A stretch of 64,000 bases of DNA from Hafnia alvei (GCF_964063325.1 NZ_OZ061315.1:2666001-2730000); one strand, 5' to 3'; positions 9,214-18,622 are shown, counted from the stretch's first letter. Made by a program: numbers and translations. The notes: generated by a model from the sequence alone, not told the origin.

Positions 9214-10440
9214 TTATGAGATACTCCAACCACCGCCGCTATGCTTGCTGTGATACATCGCGGCATCTGCCTTCTCTAATAATTCAACCGGCGTGCTCTG
9301 TGCATGTGAAAGCGTAAAGCCAATACTCAATGAAATAAATACCGGCTCACCGTTAGGTAGATATATTGTTTCCCGCATTGCCTTAACAATTTTGTCTATG
9401 ATTTGCATAACGTCATCCTTATGCGCAATGTGGCGCAATAAGATTGAAAACTCATCTCCGCCCATGCGAGCAACTAAGTCGTTCTTGCGAACTTGCATTC
9501 TCAGCCGCTCTGCGATAGTTGTCAGCACGTGATCGCCGGCGGCATGCCCCCACGTATCATTCACCGCTTTAAAACCATCGCCATCAAGGAACATCACGCA
9601 TATTTGTTCCTGCGCCGTATTCATGCTTTCCAACATGCTCATAAAGTTGGAGCGGTTAGGTAATGATGTCAGTGGATCATGCAATGCTTTGTATGAAAGC
9701 TGATCGTTTTCATTCACCAAATCTGCCTGCTGTAGCTCCATCTCACGCAACAGGCTGTTGAAACCTCTACTGAGTTCATTAATCTCAGCAATTTGTGACG
9801 GTCTCACGCGCAAAGAAAACGCTCTATTTTCTCGGGCCGAACGAGCAACGTGCGCAATATTCTGTAACTCGTCAACAATTCCGGTGTGCATCCGGCGTAC
9901 CAGCCACAATGACAGCAGTGCGGTAAGCACCAAACAGCTCAATAGACCGAGCATCAAGTTTCCAAGAAACTTTACCATCGTCGCGCCGCCTGCGGTCAGC
10001 GTCACATACCCCACAACTTCGTTTTCACTCATCACAGGCTGCACAACCATTTTTGGCAGCAACCACTTGCGAATAGGATCATCGATGGTCATATGCAAAC
10101 GAGTCGGTGAAGTCCAACTGGCCAGCAGTTCTTTCTTTTGATCATAAATGCGAGCCTCGTAAATTTGCTCTTTTCGCGCAATCAACGTGAGGGCTTCCTG
10201 AGCTGCGGGTTTGTCACCGAATACGACCGCCGCTGCGCTGGTGTAACTTATCGTTGACGCAACCAACTGCAAATTGTGCTCTGCATAGGTTTTCAACGTA
10301 AACACAGATAATACAGACAGCGGTATACCCGCCATAAGCAATGTAATCGCGATGATCATCAGATGAATGCGCTGAAACATGCGGCGTAAAGTCGGCCGCG
10401 GTTTTGGCATATTGGCGTTTGAGGCAAAAATTTGATTCAT
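9214..10440 (-). CDS. dgcN: Membrane diguanylate cyclase YfiN (DgcN)
   Basis: 408 residues. The order is a transmembrane helix (about 25-50), a periplasmic CHASE8-like sensor, a second helix (about 155-180), a HAMP-like linker and a C-terminal GGDEF domain. The active motif GGDEF is intact, and RKND five residues upstream is a complete inhibitory I-site. It makes c-di-GMP and is repressed by periplasmic YfiR. Its start codon abuts the yfiR stop without a gap, indicating co-transcription. Confidence 0.95.
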   Translation of the reverse strand: MNQIFASNANMPKPRPTLRRMFQRIHLMIIAITLLMAGIPLSVLSVFTLKTYAEHNLQLVASTISYTSAAAVVFGDKPAAQEALTLIARKEQIYEARIYDQKKELLASWTSPTRLHMTIDDPIRKWLLPKMVVQPVMSENEVVGYVTLTAGGATMVKFLGNLMLGLLSCLVLTALLSLWLVRRMHTGIVDELQNIAHVARSARENRAFSLRVRPSQIAEINELSRGFNSLLREMELQQADLVNENDQLSYKALHDPLTSLPNRSNFMSMLESMNTAQEQICVMFLDGDGFKAVNDTWGHAAGDHVLTTIAERLRMQVRKNDLVARMGGDEFSILLRHIAHKDDVMQIIDKIVKAMRETIYLPNGEPVFISLSIGFTLSHAQSTPVELLEKADAAMYHSKHSGGGWSIS

Positions 10441-11040
10441 CTAATTACCCTTTTTCTTCGCCAAAAGCAGCACGTTAGGGTTCACCTGTACATTGCTGCG
10501 CGCCAGAATATCTAAGTTCAGGTCAAACGCGATCCCTGAATTATCAATGCGTAAGCAAAATGCGCTGCCCTTAATACACTCTGGATTATCTTCTGCAATG
10601 GTTAAAATACTTTTTCCTTGCATGCTTTGTATGAGCAACTCTTGATCGGCCGGTTTTATATTTCCGAAGTAAACCACATCGCATTGTTCAAGCAATTTCG
10701 TTGGTGAAAAATCAACGATCTGCGTAGATACATGACGACTAGGTAACACAATACTCTCCTCGACTAATAAGCGTGCATAGCGTGCAGGAGGAACAATACA
10801 AAGCTTGATAGGTTCAGGAGAATTGGCCCAGCGAGTATAGCGGATCATCCCAATAACAACTTTTGCAACTTCTTGTTCTTTAACAGCAATTAACTGTGGT
10901 GTGTCTACAGGCGTTTCGGCTGCTAAAACATGAACGCTCTGTACTGATAGAACTAGAACGAAAATTAAGGCTACAGCGGCTTTGCTCTGTATCCCTCTTA
11001 AATAATGACTAAGTTTTGTACGGCTGGAGGGTGATATCAT
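10441..11040 (-). CDS. yfiR: Periplasmic repressor YfiR
   Basis: 199 residues. It has a signal-anchor or signal peptide (hydrophobic about 20-40, then VLAAE) followed by a DUF4154 domain. Cysteines in LCIVPP, EQCDVVYF, PECIKG and AFCLRI correspond to the redox-sensitive pairs of YfiR. It inhibits YfiN from the periplasm. It is the first gene of the operon; the promoter lies in 11041-11460, with no recognisable operator. Confidence 0.9.
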   Translation of the reverse strand: MISPSSRTKLSHYLRGIQSKAAVALIFVLVLSVQSVHVLAAETPVDTPQLIAVKEQEVAKVVIGMIRYTRWANSPEPIKLCIVPPARYARLLVEESIVLPSRHVSTQIVDFSPTKLLEQCDVVYFGNIKPADQELLIQSMQGKSILTIAEDNPECIKGSAFCLRIDNSGIAFDLNLDILARSNVQVNPNVLLLAKKKGN

Positions 11041-11463
11041 GAAAAAAGAAGCCTAATGGCAACGGCCTCAGTTTTAATTAGGTTACACATTATTATTCCT
11101 CCGTTAACATCCGCCAGCATAATGAAAACATTAAGTACAAAAAAAGTATACACGTAAACCCTAGGATTTTTCTCGTGCGCGAATTTTTTGCACAATTACG
11201 GCGCTATTTTTATTAGATATAACTGAAACTTCAATGAGATTGTTCCTTTTATTGTGCGGCCTATAAGCATCTCTACGCTAAGTAAACCAAATGCAACGCT
11301 GCTGCTCGTCAATATATCGGTTAGACACGTTTTCTCTTTAGACAATAATTGTTCATTTATCTTTCAATGAACTAGGTGTATTTCGTTATGGGCATACACA
11401 AACAACAGACATAACCTTGGCATCTGTATTATAAGCAGTATGCCGATATCCATTTAATGACCA
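11041..11463. other. Intergenic region upstream of yfiR
   Basis: AT-rich, no ORF. Presumably holds the yfiRNB promoter; I see no recognisable operator. Confidence 0.4.
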
Positions 11464-11488
11464 TAAAAAACCGCCTTGACGGCGGTTC
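11464..11488 (-). terminator. Terminator of the AraC-family gene
   Basis: Stem AACCGCC/GGCGGTT with a T run on the minus strand, immediately after the stop of the regulator at 11492. Confidence 0.85.
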
Positions 11489-11491
11489 TAG

Positions 11492-11863
11492 CTAGTCTCG
11501 CTTATTCATTTCCATTACCTCATCGAGGCTAGGATACTGTCTTTTATCGCGAAACTTGGCTGGCGATGTTTCAAAGTGAGCTCTGAATACACGGCTAAAT
11601 GTCTGCTGAGAGCTAAAGCCATATTTAAGCGCGATATCAATAATTGGAAGCTCACTGCCGCACAGCAACGTTGCCGCTTCATGTAAGCGTCGTTTGCGAA
11701 CATATTCAGCAATAGAGAGGCCTTGTTTCTGTTTGAATTCACGTTGTAGATACCATTTTGAATACCCGCTTTTCGCTGCAATGGCATCAACCTTAATTGC
11801 CTCACTCAATTGAAGCTGTCCTTCTATCCACTGAATAAGCTCGCTGACAATCACCTCTGACAT
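11492..11863 (-). CDS. SoxS/MarA-type AraC-family regulator
   Basis: 123 residues, a single AraC/XylS DNA-binding module with two HTHs and no sensor domain. The first HTH carries AAKSGYSKWYLQREFK and the second YGFSSQQTFSRVFRAHF, both close to SoxS and MarA. Such stand-alone regulators act by abundance and activate stress and efflux genes through mar/sox boxes. A C-terminal tail of about 15 residues exceeds SoxS (107). No soxR lies next to it and no SoxR site is visible, so I do not name it soxS. Confidence 0.88.
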   Translation of the reverse strand: MSEVIVSELIQWIEGQLQLSEAIKVDAIAAKSGYSKWYLQREFKQKQGLSIAEYVRKRRLHEAATLLCGSELPIIDIALKYGFSSQQTFSRVFRAHFETSPAKFRDKRQYPSLDEVMEMNKRD

Positions 11864-12380
11864 TTATAACCTCTTTCTGTGAGCACCCGGCCTTTAACTG
11901 ATACTCATAATTTCTTTAGCGCGCTGAGTCGCCGATCCTGTTGTTAGCACCATCACCAGTACGCCATACATCGGCTCTACTTGCGGTATAAGATTATCTG
12001 TACATCTTTTGTTGTATCAACATAGTCTTATTGCCTACAGAACGTCGAAAACTCGTCTCGCGGTTTTCTCAGCCATTGGGCAAGAAGCGTTCTCACTTCT
12101 CCCCCAATTCTATTTTTGCTCTACTGTATTGCACTCTTCTCTAGGGGGAAATGTGCTCATATTATGTTCAGATTTATTCATTCTATACGAACTCCAGTTC
12201 TGATAATGGCGTATTGTAAGTGCCTGTATTTTTCATCTGGTGCATTTCGTGCTAGAAGATACGGACTTTTCCCATTCAGAGCACGAATTTGCTCTAAAAA
12301 ATGAGCGACCTATGGAACAAAACACCAAGAGCTAAAAAGGCAGATATGGTATGCTACACGCTACTATAAAAGGTGGTAGT
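11864..12380. other. Intergenic region, no supported gene
   Basis: Frames at 12009-12304 lack ribosome-binding sites and protein-like composition. A 22-codon frame at 12301 has no Shine-Dalgarno sequence. I see no further structure. Confidence 0.4.
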
Positions 12381-12560
12381 ATGGCCTTAATGACTAAGGT
12401 TCTCGATATATTTAAAAGTAAGCAGGCGTTTGTTATTTGTCAGGAATGCAATCACAAAGGTCGCTTTGATGAGTTCAAAATTGAAGACAGCATAATGATG
12501 CACTGCCCGCATTGTCATTATAGCTTCAATCGTAAACGGCATAAAATTTCGTCTATTTAG
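12381..12560 (+). CDS. Small zinc-ribbon protein
   Basis: 59 residues from ATG 12381, preceded by AAAGGTGG. An earlier in-frame ATG at 12351 is poorly supported. Two knuckles, CQEC (about residue 21) and CPHC (about 43), form a treble-clef or zinc-ribbon fold. The C-terminus is strongly basic (NRKRHK). It could bind nucleic acid or a protein partner; family not recognised. Confidence 0.7.
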   Translation: MALMTKVLDIFKSKQAFVICQECNHKGRFDEFKIEDSIMMHCPHCHYSFNRKRHKISSI

Positions 12561-12674
12561 CGGCTATCCTGCGTAACAAATACCCTGTAAAAATGGCGAT
12601 TGTTGAAGATAGGTTGAACTTGCCTTGCTAAGATATGTAGAGTGTATTTTGGCATTATCGTGGCAGGGAAATTT

Positions 12675-12815
12675 ATGCGATTTTTGATCAATACAATGAC
12701 TGGGCTTGTCGTCATTTTACTTGCCATATGGACTGCATTCATTTTCGACTTCAACGAAGCCAATAGGCTCCCGCACTATTTATTTCACCATATTGAATCA
12801 TTTTTCAGTCGCTGA
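12675..12815 (+). CDS. Small single-pass membrane protein
   Basis: 46 residues, ATG 12675 behind GCAGGGA at good spacing. One hydrophobic helix (about residues 6-25, MTGLVVILLAIWTAFIF) is followed by a polar, His-rich tail. The sequence starts as a typical membrane microprotein. Family not recognised. It sits between the zinc-ribbon gene and emrE with about 70 bp to the latter. Confidence 0.55.
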   Translation: MRFLINTMTGLVVILLAIWTAFIFDFNEANRLPHYLFHHIESFFSR

Positions 12816-12884
12816 TCCTTACCGTATAATGGTGGTAATAAGGCAGACCTGCACGCTTTCCCCTTTAATCTGTAAGGATATATA

Positions 12885-13229
12885 ATGTCCCCCGCGTTAA
12901 TCACCTATGGTGCGTTAGCTTTTGCTATTATTTGCGAAGTCATAGCCACGTCGATTCTTCCGCATACCAAAGAGTTTACTCGTCCTGCACTCACTATTGT
13001 CATGGCACTTCTATATGCCATTGCGTTTTATATGCTATCTATTGCAACGCGAACCATGCCCGTTGGCATTGCTTATGCGATATGGAGCTGCCTAGGGATC
13101 GTACTCATTGCAGGCGCTAATTATATCTTATTCAAACAAAGCCTCGATTTCCCTGCGATGATCGGCTTAGGGTTTATTATTGCTGGCGTACTGATCATTA
13201 ATATATTTTCTCATTCGGTATCGCACTAA
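12885..13229 (+). CDS. emrE: SMR-family multidrug efflux protein EmrE
   Basis: 114 residues and four helices. The membrane-embedded glutamate that binds protons and cationic drugs is in the first helix (AIICEVIATS). The helix-3 signature PVGIAYAIWS-LGIVLI and the C-terminal AGVLIINIFS match E. coli EmrE closely. It exports quaternary ammonium compounds and dyes as an antiparallel dimer. The ribosome-binding site is TAAGGA, seven bases upstream. Monocistronic. Confidence 0.9.
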   Translation: MSPALITYGALAFAIICEVIATSILPHTKEFTRPALTIVMALLYAIAFYMLSIATRTMPVGIAYAIWSCLGIVLIAGANYILFKQSLDFPAMIGLGFIIAGVLIINIFSHSVSH

Positions 13230-13515
13230 TATTTTTAACGACCAGTTACTTGATGTATTCGTAGCTGGTTATAAATAGCAAGCCATTTAAATTACGCCAA
13301 GAACTCTTTTAAACATATACACTTACATTCCTTCACAATCTTCTCCCCTTACGCCCTACTTTGCTTATTTATCCATTTGTGATTTTATCTTAAAATTATT
13401 GAATCGGTTAAATTTTAGCTTATAGTCTTTATATTAAGCATATATAAAAACACAGGCTCAGAGTGAGTTTCTTCATGATATGCTCCACACCAAATCAAGC
13501 GTTCAGGGATACGAA

Positions 13516-14451
13516 ATGAGTAATATCAATGAGAAACAAATCCTCAAGCGAGTACGAAGCATAGATTTGAATTTACTCACTGTTTTTGAAGCTATTTTTA
13601 GTTGTAAGAGTGTGAGTCTGGCTGCCAAAACGCTGAATATATCGCCATCCGCAGTTAGCCAATCATTGCAGAAAATACGCAATCACTACAACGATATTCT
13701 CTTCATTCGACAGGGAAACGTATTACAGCCGACGCTCGTGTGTTTGAAAGTCCATGAGCAATTAGCCGAAATCATGCGTTTAGTTGATTTTTCCCTAAAT
13801 AGCCGCGTTGATCCTCTTGAAAAGAAGAAGTTTATTATTTATGCATCACAGTTTATGGCGACGTTCTATCTGCCAAAACTGATTAATCTGCTACAGCACC
13901 AGTCTCCTAACGTTGAGATCGTGCACCATACCTTGGCTGAAAATACCAACGTTGACGAACTATTGATTAATCGCCAAGCCGACCTTGTTTTTGATCTTCA
14001 CCCTACGGCCAGTCACTCTATCATTTCGGCCGAGTTTTCTACCGAAACACTCACGTTAGTATGCAACACGGAACACCCTCGCCTCCAAGGTAAAGTCGAT
14101 ATTACACAGCTGTATAACGAGCGTTTCTGTGGCTTAAACTCGACGATTCCTTATATTATGCGTCGGCAAGTTGAGCTTTCGCGCCTGTTTAAAGAACGGA
14201 ACTTTATCTTCTCTAGTGATTCCGTCATGACTATTTTAAGCATTATACAAAGTACAGAATCCATTGGCCTCGTGCCCACCTCTTTGTTAACAGATAATCA
14301 CTATCCTCATATCCGCCAGATCGATATTGATATTCCGTTCGATCCTGTTACGTTTTACGTTCTGCATAATAAACACGTCGCTGACTCACCGGGTTTTTCT
14401 CAACTTTTGGCTACCATCATGCAGCTGCAGCAAAGTTTGCATGAGAAGTAG
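13516..14451 (+). CDS. LysR-family regulator (YbeF/LeuO-like)
   Basis: 311 residues from ATG 13516, which has AGGGA six bases upstream; an in-frame ATG at 13480 lacks one. The N-terminal HTH carries DLNLLTVFEAIFSCKSVSLAAKTLNISPSAVSQSL, here spanning about residues 17-52, the pattern of the LeuO/YbeF/YbdO branch. The ligand-binding domain follows. Its targets are unknown; it is convergent with the chemoreceptor gene. Confidence 0.85.
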   Translation: MSNINEKQILKRVRSIDLNLLTVFEAIFSCKSVSLAAKTLNISPSAVSQSLQKIRNHYNDILFIRQGNVLQPTLVCLKVHEQLAEIMRLVDFSLNSRVDPLEKKKFIIYASQFMATFYLPKLINLLQHQSPNVEIVHHTLAENTNVDELLINRQADLVFDLHPTASHSIISAEFSTETLTLVCNTEHPRLQGKVDITQLYNERFCGLNSTIPYIMRRQVELSRLFKERNFIFSSDSVMTILSIIQSTESIGLVPTSLLTDNHYPHIRQIDIDIPFDPVTFYVLHNKHVADSPGFSQLLATIMQLQQSLHEK

Positions 14452-14471
14452 TCGCTGCATTTAGTCGTACA

Positions 14472-15935
14472 CTACGCCAGACGAAATACCGAAATCGCCT
14501 GCTTGAGCGCATCGGCCTGGTGCCCTTGCTGCTGAGCCACCCTTACCGTCTCAGCCACATGGCTTACGTTTTCCTGCACGCTATTGTCAATTTGCGCGAT
14601 GCTTTTATGCATTTGCGCAATGCTGACCCGCTGCTGGACGCTCATTTCCGATAACTCATCAACCAGCTGTGACAAATGTGTAATCGAACTCATGACTTCC
14701 TGCATGGTCACGCCGGCGGCGCTCACCTGTCGCGAACCCGTTTGAGTGCAGCTGACTGATACTGCAATTAATTGACGTATTTCTTTCGCCGCATTTTCAC
14801 AGCGCTGAGCCAGTATTCTGACCTCTGTAGCGACCACCGAGAATCCTTTGCCATGCACACCGGCACGCGCTGCCTCCACGGAGGCATTAAGTGAAAGGAT
14901 ATTAGTTTGGAAAGCAATACCATCAATAATTTCTAGAATATTGCTGATGCGCACCGATTCTTCTCTAATCTGCGCCATCGTTTGGATCGTAGAAGAAATA
15001 TTTTCGTCACCGCGAGCCGCGATATTTGTGGCTTTTAAGGATAATTCTTGAGCAAGTAATGCTTTCTCGCTGGTGTGCGCAGACACAGACGTCAGCTGCG
15101 CCATCGCACTCGCGACCACCGCGAGCGCCGATGCTTGCTCATCTGTTCGCTGCGATAGCGCTGAATTTTGCCGCAGAATACTTTCTGCATCACCTTGTAC
15201 CATCGCTATCCCGTGGCTCACCTGACCAAGCGTATTGCGCATCGTTTTCAAGGTGGAACTAAAGGTACGGGCAAAAGCAGAATGGCTTGGGTGCTCCTCG
15301 CGATCTAATGTCAGACAGCCTGGCTCTCGATTAATATGTGATGCCAACTGTGCGACTTCGCTTGCCGAGCGCGCATCCCGTGCCATATGAACCGCCATAT
15401 AAATCAGTATAGCCGTTTGTGCCACCACAAAAATTGCGTGGAAAACAACCATATGGAATCCAGGATGCATAAAGCAGACGATCCCATAAAGATCGTTTTC
15501 CTGTAAATAATTAAACAACAGATGATGAACCGCCGCAGTAAGCGCTCCCATAAGCAGCGGTCGATAATCTCGGTAAGCTAATAGCGCTGACAGCAGAACA
15601 AAAACCGAGAAATGAAACTCAGTCTCCCCTTCACCTAATTGGATCAATAAAGCAGCAAATCCTAATAGCGTAAACGCATAAAACAATCGGGTGATTAATT
15701 TTCCTGGAAACAACATCTTTATCAGCGTAGAGCTAAGTGCCAATATTAACCCCGCGATTAATGCGGTAGATATATGCTCGTAATACCAGCCCACGCCAAC
15801 CGCAATAGCAAATAGCCCCCAGACGAGTAAAAACATCAACAAATCGGCACGTCGGTAGATCAGTTCGAGTGAAACCGTCTCTGACGATTCACCTTTGTTC
15901 TGTAAGATTGTCGCTGTCACCATTTTATCATCCAC
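14472..15935 (-). CDS. Methyl-accepting chemotaxis protein with a multi-helix membrane sensor
   Basis: 487 residues. In place of the usual periplasmic domain, the N-terminal 190 residues contain about six helices, including a TAAVHHLLFNYLQ segment with paired histidines. The signalling domain follows; its hairpin tip reads IIDGIAFQTNILSLNASVEAARAG. No C-terminal NWETF CheR-binding pentapeptide is present. It likely senses a membrane-accessible or energy-related cue. The function of the membrane domain is inferred only from topology. Confidence 0.88.
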   Translation of the reverse strand: MDDKMVTATILQNKGESSETVSLELIYRRADLLMFLLVWGLFAIAVGVGWYYEHISTALIAGLILALSSTLIKMLFPGKLITRLFYAFTLLGFAALLIQLGEGETEFHFSVFVLLSALLAYRDYRPLLMGALTAAVHHLLFNYLQENDLYGIVCFMHPGFHMVVFHAIFVVAQTAILIYMAVHMARDARSASEVAQLASHINREPGCLTLDREEHPSHSAFARTFSSTLKTMRNTLGQVSHGIAMVQGDAESILRQNSALSQRTDEQASALAVVASAMAQLTSVSAHTSEKALLAQELSLKATNIAARGDENISSTIQTMAQIREESVRISNILEIIDGIAFQTNILSLNASVEAARAGVHGKGFSVVATEVRILAQRCENAAKEIRQLIAVSVSCTQTGSRQVSAAGVTMQEVMSSITHLSQLVDELSEMSVQQRVSIAQMHKSIAQIDNSVQENVSHVAETVRVAQQQGHQADALKQAISVFRLA

Positions 15936-16245
15936 ACTGTCTGTGATTAGGATCGCTAACGTTTTTGCTTTGCTATCTCATCAAGCGTAGATGTTTTATG
16001 ACTACGTGGTGGAAAATTTCATACCTATTTTCTCTGTAGAATTAAGAGGTAAGATTAGTTTTTGGCTGGGAAAGGCATCCTCAAAGTCATTCGCTTTGCT
16101 ATGGCGGCGTTGAAAATAAATGTTCAGTTAAATTTACATAAAAATGCCGCCTGAAATTCAGCAAAATTGTCCATACTGACTATCACTCTCATAAACTGTT
16201 TTTTAGCGCTATGCTTTTCATCACACATATAGAGGTGATAACACA
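15936..16245. other. Divergent promoter region of the chemoreceptor and acetyltransferase genes
   Basis: No ORF. I looked for a sigma-28 promoter ahead of the chemoreceptor and found no convincing match. Confidence 0.4.
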
Positions 16246-16689
16246 ATGAAATTATTTACAGCCCAACTGCAAGACGTTAAGAAAATCCTTCCGCTTTACT
16301 TAGGCTACCGGGCATTTTACCAAGTCCCTGAATCAGCCGAAAAAGCCGAAAAATTCCTAACGGATAGGATCGCCAATCATGAATCCGTGATTTATTTTGT
16401 TGAAAAAGACGGCGTTCCTGTTGGATTCACGCAGCTGTATCCGCTGTTTTGTTCATTAGAAATGAAGCGTATTTGGCTGCTTTATGATCTGTATGTTGCC
16501 CCTGAAGCAAGAAAATCTGGGGTCGCGCAACAGCTGATTGCGCGCGCCGATCAACTGGCAAAAGAGACTGATTCCGCCTTCATCATGCTAAGCACGGCTA
16601 CTGACAACGTTAAAGCTCAGGCCTTGTATGAAAAAGAAGGCTACGTTAGAGATACACAGTTCTTTGTTTACAACAAAATGCTGGGCTAA
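16246..16689 (+). CDS. GNAT-family N-acetyltransferase
   Basis: 147 residues, one GNAT domain. The acetyl-CoA binding motif is at about 86-96 (LYVAPEARKSGVAQQL, a variant of the R/Q-x-x-G-x-G/A loop). The C-terminal beta-bulge region ATDNVKAQALYEKEGYV is typical. The ribosome-binding site is AGAGGTG. Substrate unknown. Confidence 0.88.
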   Translation: MKLFTAQLQDVKKILPLYLGYRAFYQVPESAEKAEKFLTDRIANHESVIYFVEKDGVPVGFTQLYPLFCSLEMKRIWLLYDLYVAPEARKSGVAQQLIARADQLAKETDSAFIMLSTATDNVKAQALYEKEGYVRDTQFFVYNKMLG

Positions 16690-16763
16690 CGGGCTCTACA
16701 CAAAACGCTGTCATGCACTAGACTTTCAGAATAAACAATAACTGAGTGAGCATTGAGGTTCTT

Positions 16764-16931
16764 ATGTGCAAAACTTTATCTGTTTTATTTATTCTGGTAC
16801 TTGCTGGGTGCGCTGGTGGATACCATCATCAGAAAGCAACTGACGATCAAAGTCGTCAGCAAACCTGCCAAAACGCAGACGCTAATGCAGACAGCACCTG
16901 TGGCCACTCCATTGTTCCGAGCATGTATTAG
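16764..16931 (+). CDS. Small lipoprotein
   Basis: 55 residues from ATG 16764, with TGAGG upstream. The signal peptide ends in LVLAGC (Cys at about residue 16). The mature part is about 40 residues, polar, with two further cysteines (QTCQNADANADSTCG) that could form a disulfide. An overlapping +1 frame is a shadow. Family unknown. Followed by a strong terminator. Confidence 0.6.
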   Translation: MCKTLSVLFILVLAGCAGGYHHQKATDDQSRQQTCQNADANADSTCGHSIVPSMY

Positions 16932-16956
16932 CGCTTGCTTAATCACATAAACGACA

Positions 16957-16980
16957 AAGGCCACCGTTTGGTGGCCTTCT
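16957..16980 (+). terminator. Rho-independent terminator
   Basis: Stem AAGGCCACC/GGTGGCCTT with a GTTT loop, followed by TCT. Confidence 0.8.
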
Positions 16981-16994
16981 AACTAGAATAACGA

Positions 16995-17102
16995 TTAATC
17001 ACGTGTAAATTTCTCAGCCTCTTCTTCCGTTTCAATATAACTCGACCCAAATGCAATTGTCGCAAGCAGCCCCACAATATACCCCACTAATCTACTACGC
17101 AT
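16995..17102 (-). CDS. Small membrane protein
   Basis: 35 residues from ATG at 17102 on the minus strand, preceded by AGAGAG at 4-bp spacing. A basic start (MRSRL) is followed by a hydrophobic helix (GYIVGLLATIAFGSSYI) and an acidic tail (ETEEEAEKFTRD). That is a standard single-pass N-in layout. An upstream in-frame ATG would add seven residues. Too small to assign. Confidence 0.45.
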   Translation of the reverse strand: MRSRLVGYIVGLLATIAFGSSYIETEEEAEKFTRD

Positions 17103-17177
17103 TATCTCTCTGAGTAGTCTCATCGCATCTCCAGTTCAGGAACGGAGCTAAACTATACAGAGTAATATTGGTGGAAA

Positions 17178-17408
17178 ATGCCGCTCAGCCTGCAAATTTC
17201 AGTTCCGCTGGGGTTATACGGGCTTTCAGCTGTGCTAGTTTTCTGTTCGATAACTATCGTGATGGCTTCACGCGCCAAAACTTTGCGAACTAATGTAATT
17301 CCTTCTCGCTCTATTGCAGCAAGAACTACGCTTTTGACTAGCATGGTTTTAATTTTAATTAAATTAATTTCAGCGCAACGCTTTAAACAAAGCCTAAACA
17401 CATCTTAA
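17178..17408 (+). CDS. Possible small membrane protein
   Basis: 76 codons, ATG 17178 behind GGTGG at good spacing. Two hydrophobic segments (about 6-30 and 50-65) flank a basic loop. An 82-codon frame on the opposite strand is less convincing. The only support is the ribosome-binding site and hydrophobicity. Confidence 0.35.
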   Translation: MPLSLQISVPLGLYGLSAVLVFCSITIVMASRAKTLRTNVIPSRSIAARTTLLTSMVLILIKLISAQRFKQSLNTS

Positions 17409-17505
17409 AAAAAGCCTTTCTGAACAATACATTTATATAACCAGTGATATCATCGCTAGGATTTTTACTACTATTCTAAATTTTCAATACTTATTGGGAT
17501 TCACC

Positions 17506-17667
17506 ATGCTAAAAACGATGCTTCTTTCCGCTATTTTTATCTTATCAGGTTGTACTGCCAGTGATTGGATCAGCGCCGCCGGTGGCATTATGCAGGCAAA
17601 AGATGACCATAGCCGTTCAACAATGGACTCAAGAATTCAAGCAGCGAACAAAGCCGCTGGATACTAA
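17506..17667 (+). CDS. Small lipoprotein
   Basis: 53 residues: MLKTMLLSAIFILSGC gives a signal peptide with lipobox LSGC (Cys 16). A short amphipathic mature part of 38 residues follows. It lies 40 bp before the convergent LysR gene. No family recognised, but the lipoprotein signal is clear. Confidence 0.6.
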   Translation: MLKTMLLSAIFILSGCTASDWISAAGGIMQAKDDHSRSTMDSRIQAANKAAGY

Positions 17668-17707
17668 CATCTGATTTAAAAACGGATATTCTCTATCTGT
17701 TACCGCT

Positions 17708-18622
17708 TCATTGCCCATCGCTAAACCGCATGATCCTTTGGCGTAGAAAATCAACTAATCGCTTGCTGTCTGGTGACAGGACAGCGGCCTTAGTATTTAC
17801 AACACCAACATCCATATAGGTAATGCAGTCATCAATAGTTCTGCGCACAACCCGGAGCCCATCCAAAGACCAAGGCCGATATACCAGATCAGATAAAATA
17901 GTCACGCCTTTACCTTGAGCGACGAGGCTCCGAATAGCTTCGAAAGAGTTAGTTCGAAAGTGAATATCGGGAACACATTGCCGACGCTGCCAATAATCTT
18001 GAAATACCTCTGCGTATTCGTCGGTCACTAACAGCAGAAATGGTGATTTTTCCACATCAGAAAGAGTGACGACCGGCTGACTCAACAATGGATGGCCAAT
18101 AGGTGTCCATAGCTTTCTCTGCGAACGTATAAACGTCTCGATCTGCAAATCAGCGTCATGATTTATATTGGAGGTCAGCAATAAACAGAAATCGAACCTT
18201 TTTTGGCGTAATGCGCTAACAAGAACCGGTGAAGCCGCTTCTTCAAAGATAATTTCCATCAGCGGAAAGCGGTTTGTTATATCGCTCAGAATATTAGGCA
18301 ACAAATAGGCCGAAAGCGTTTCAGCAATGCCGATACGAACTGTACCACTCGCAGTTTCCGGCTGATTTTGTAGATCTTCGAATGCCACGTGGCTATCCAT
18401 CATAATTTTGCGCGCGTGGTTAAGAAACCGCTCTCCCGCCTGCGTTAGCCGAACGCCTTTTGGGTGTCGAATGAATAGCTGACAGTTCAGTGCCTCCTCA
18501 AGATTACGCATAGATACTGTCATTGAGGACTGCGAAATATGACAACGGTTAGCCGCTTTTGATATTTGCAAGGTCTCAGCTAATGCAATGTAAAATTCAA
18601 GTTGTCTCAATGTAAAGTTCAT
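17708..18622 (-). CDS. LysR-family regulator divergent from an EamA exporter
   Basis: 304 residues. The HTH (about 1-60) reads RQLEFYIALAETLQISKAA then CHISQSSMTVSMRNLEE, followed by a periplasmic-binding-like effector domain. It is divergent from the EamA gene, with a 104-bp gap. In this arrangement the regulator usually controls the transporter. Effector unknown. Confidence 0.88.
   Translation of the reverse strand: MNFTLRQLEFYIALAETLQISKAANRCHISQSSMTVSMRNLEEALNCQLFIRHPKGVRLTQAGERFLNHARKIMMDSHVAFEDLQNQPETASGTVRIGIAETLSAYLLPNILSDITNRFPLMEIIFEEAASPVLVSALRQKRFDFCLLLTSNINHDADLQIETFIRSQRKLWTPIGHPLLSQPVVTLSDVEKSPFLLLVTDEYAEVFQDYWQRRQCVPDIHFRTNSFEAIRSLVAQGKGVTILSDLVYRPWSLDGLRVVRRTIDDCITYMDVGVVNTKAAVLSPDSKRLVDFLRQRIMRFSDGQ

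Noticed and set aside
12009..12304. Two overlapping frames of 60-64 codons
   Set aside because: No ribosome-binding site, unlikely composition, and they overlap each other in different frames.
15936..16010. Sigma-28 promoter of the chemoreceptor gene
   Set aside because: A CGATCCTAA-like element differs from GCCGATAA and no -35 match is at the right distance.
17153..17401. 82-codon minus-strand frame
   Set aside because: Lies antisense to a slightly better frame with a ribosome-binding site, and shows no protein-like pattern.
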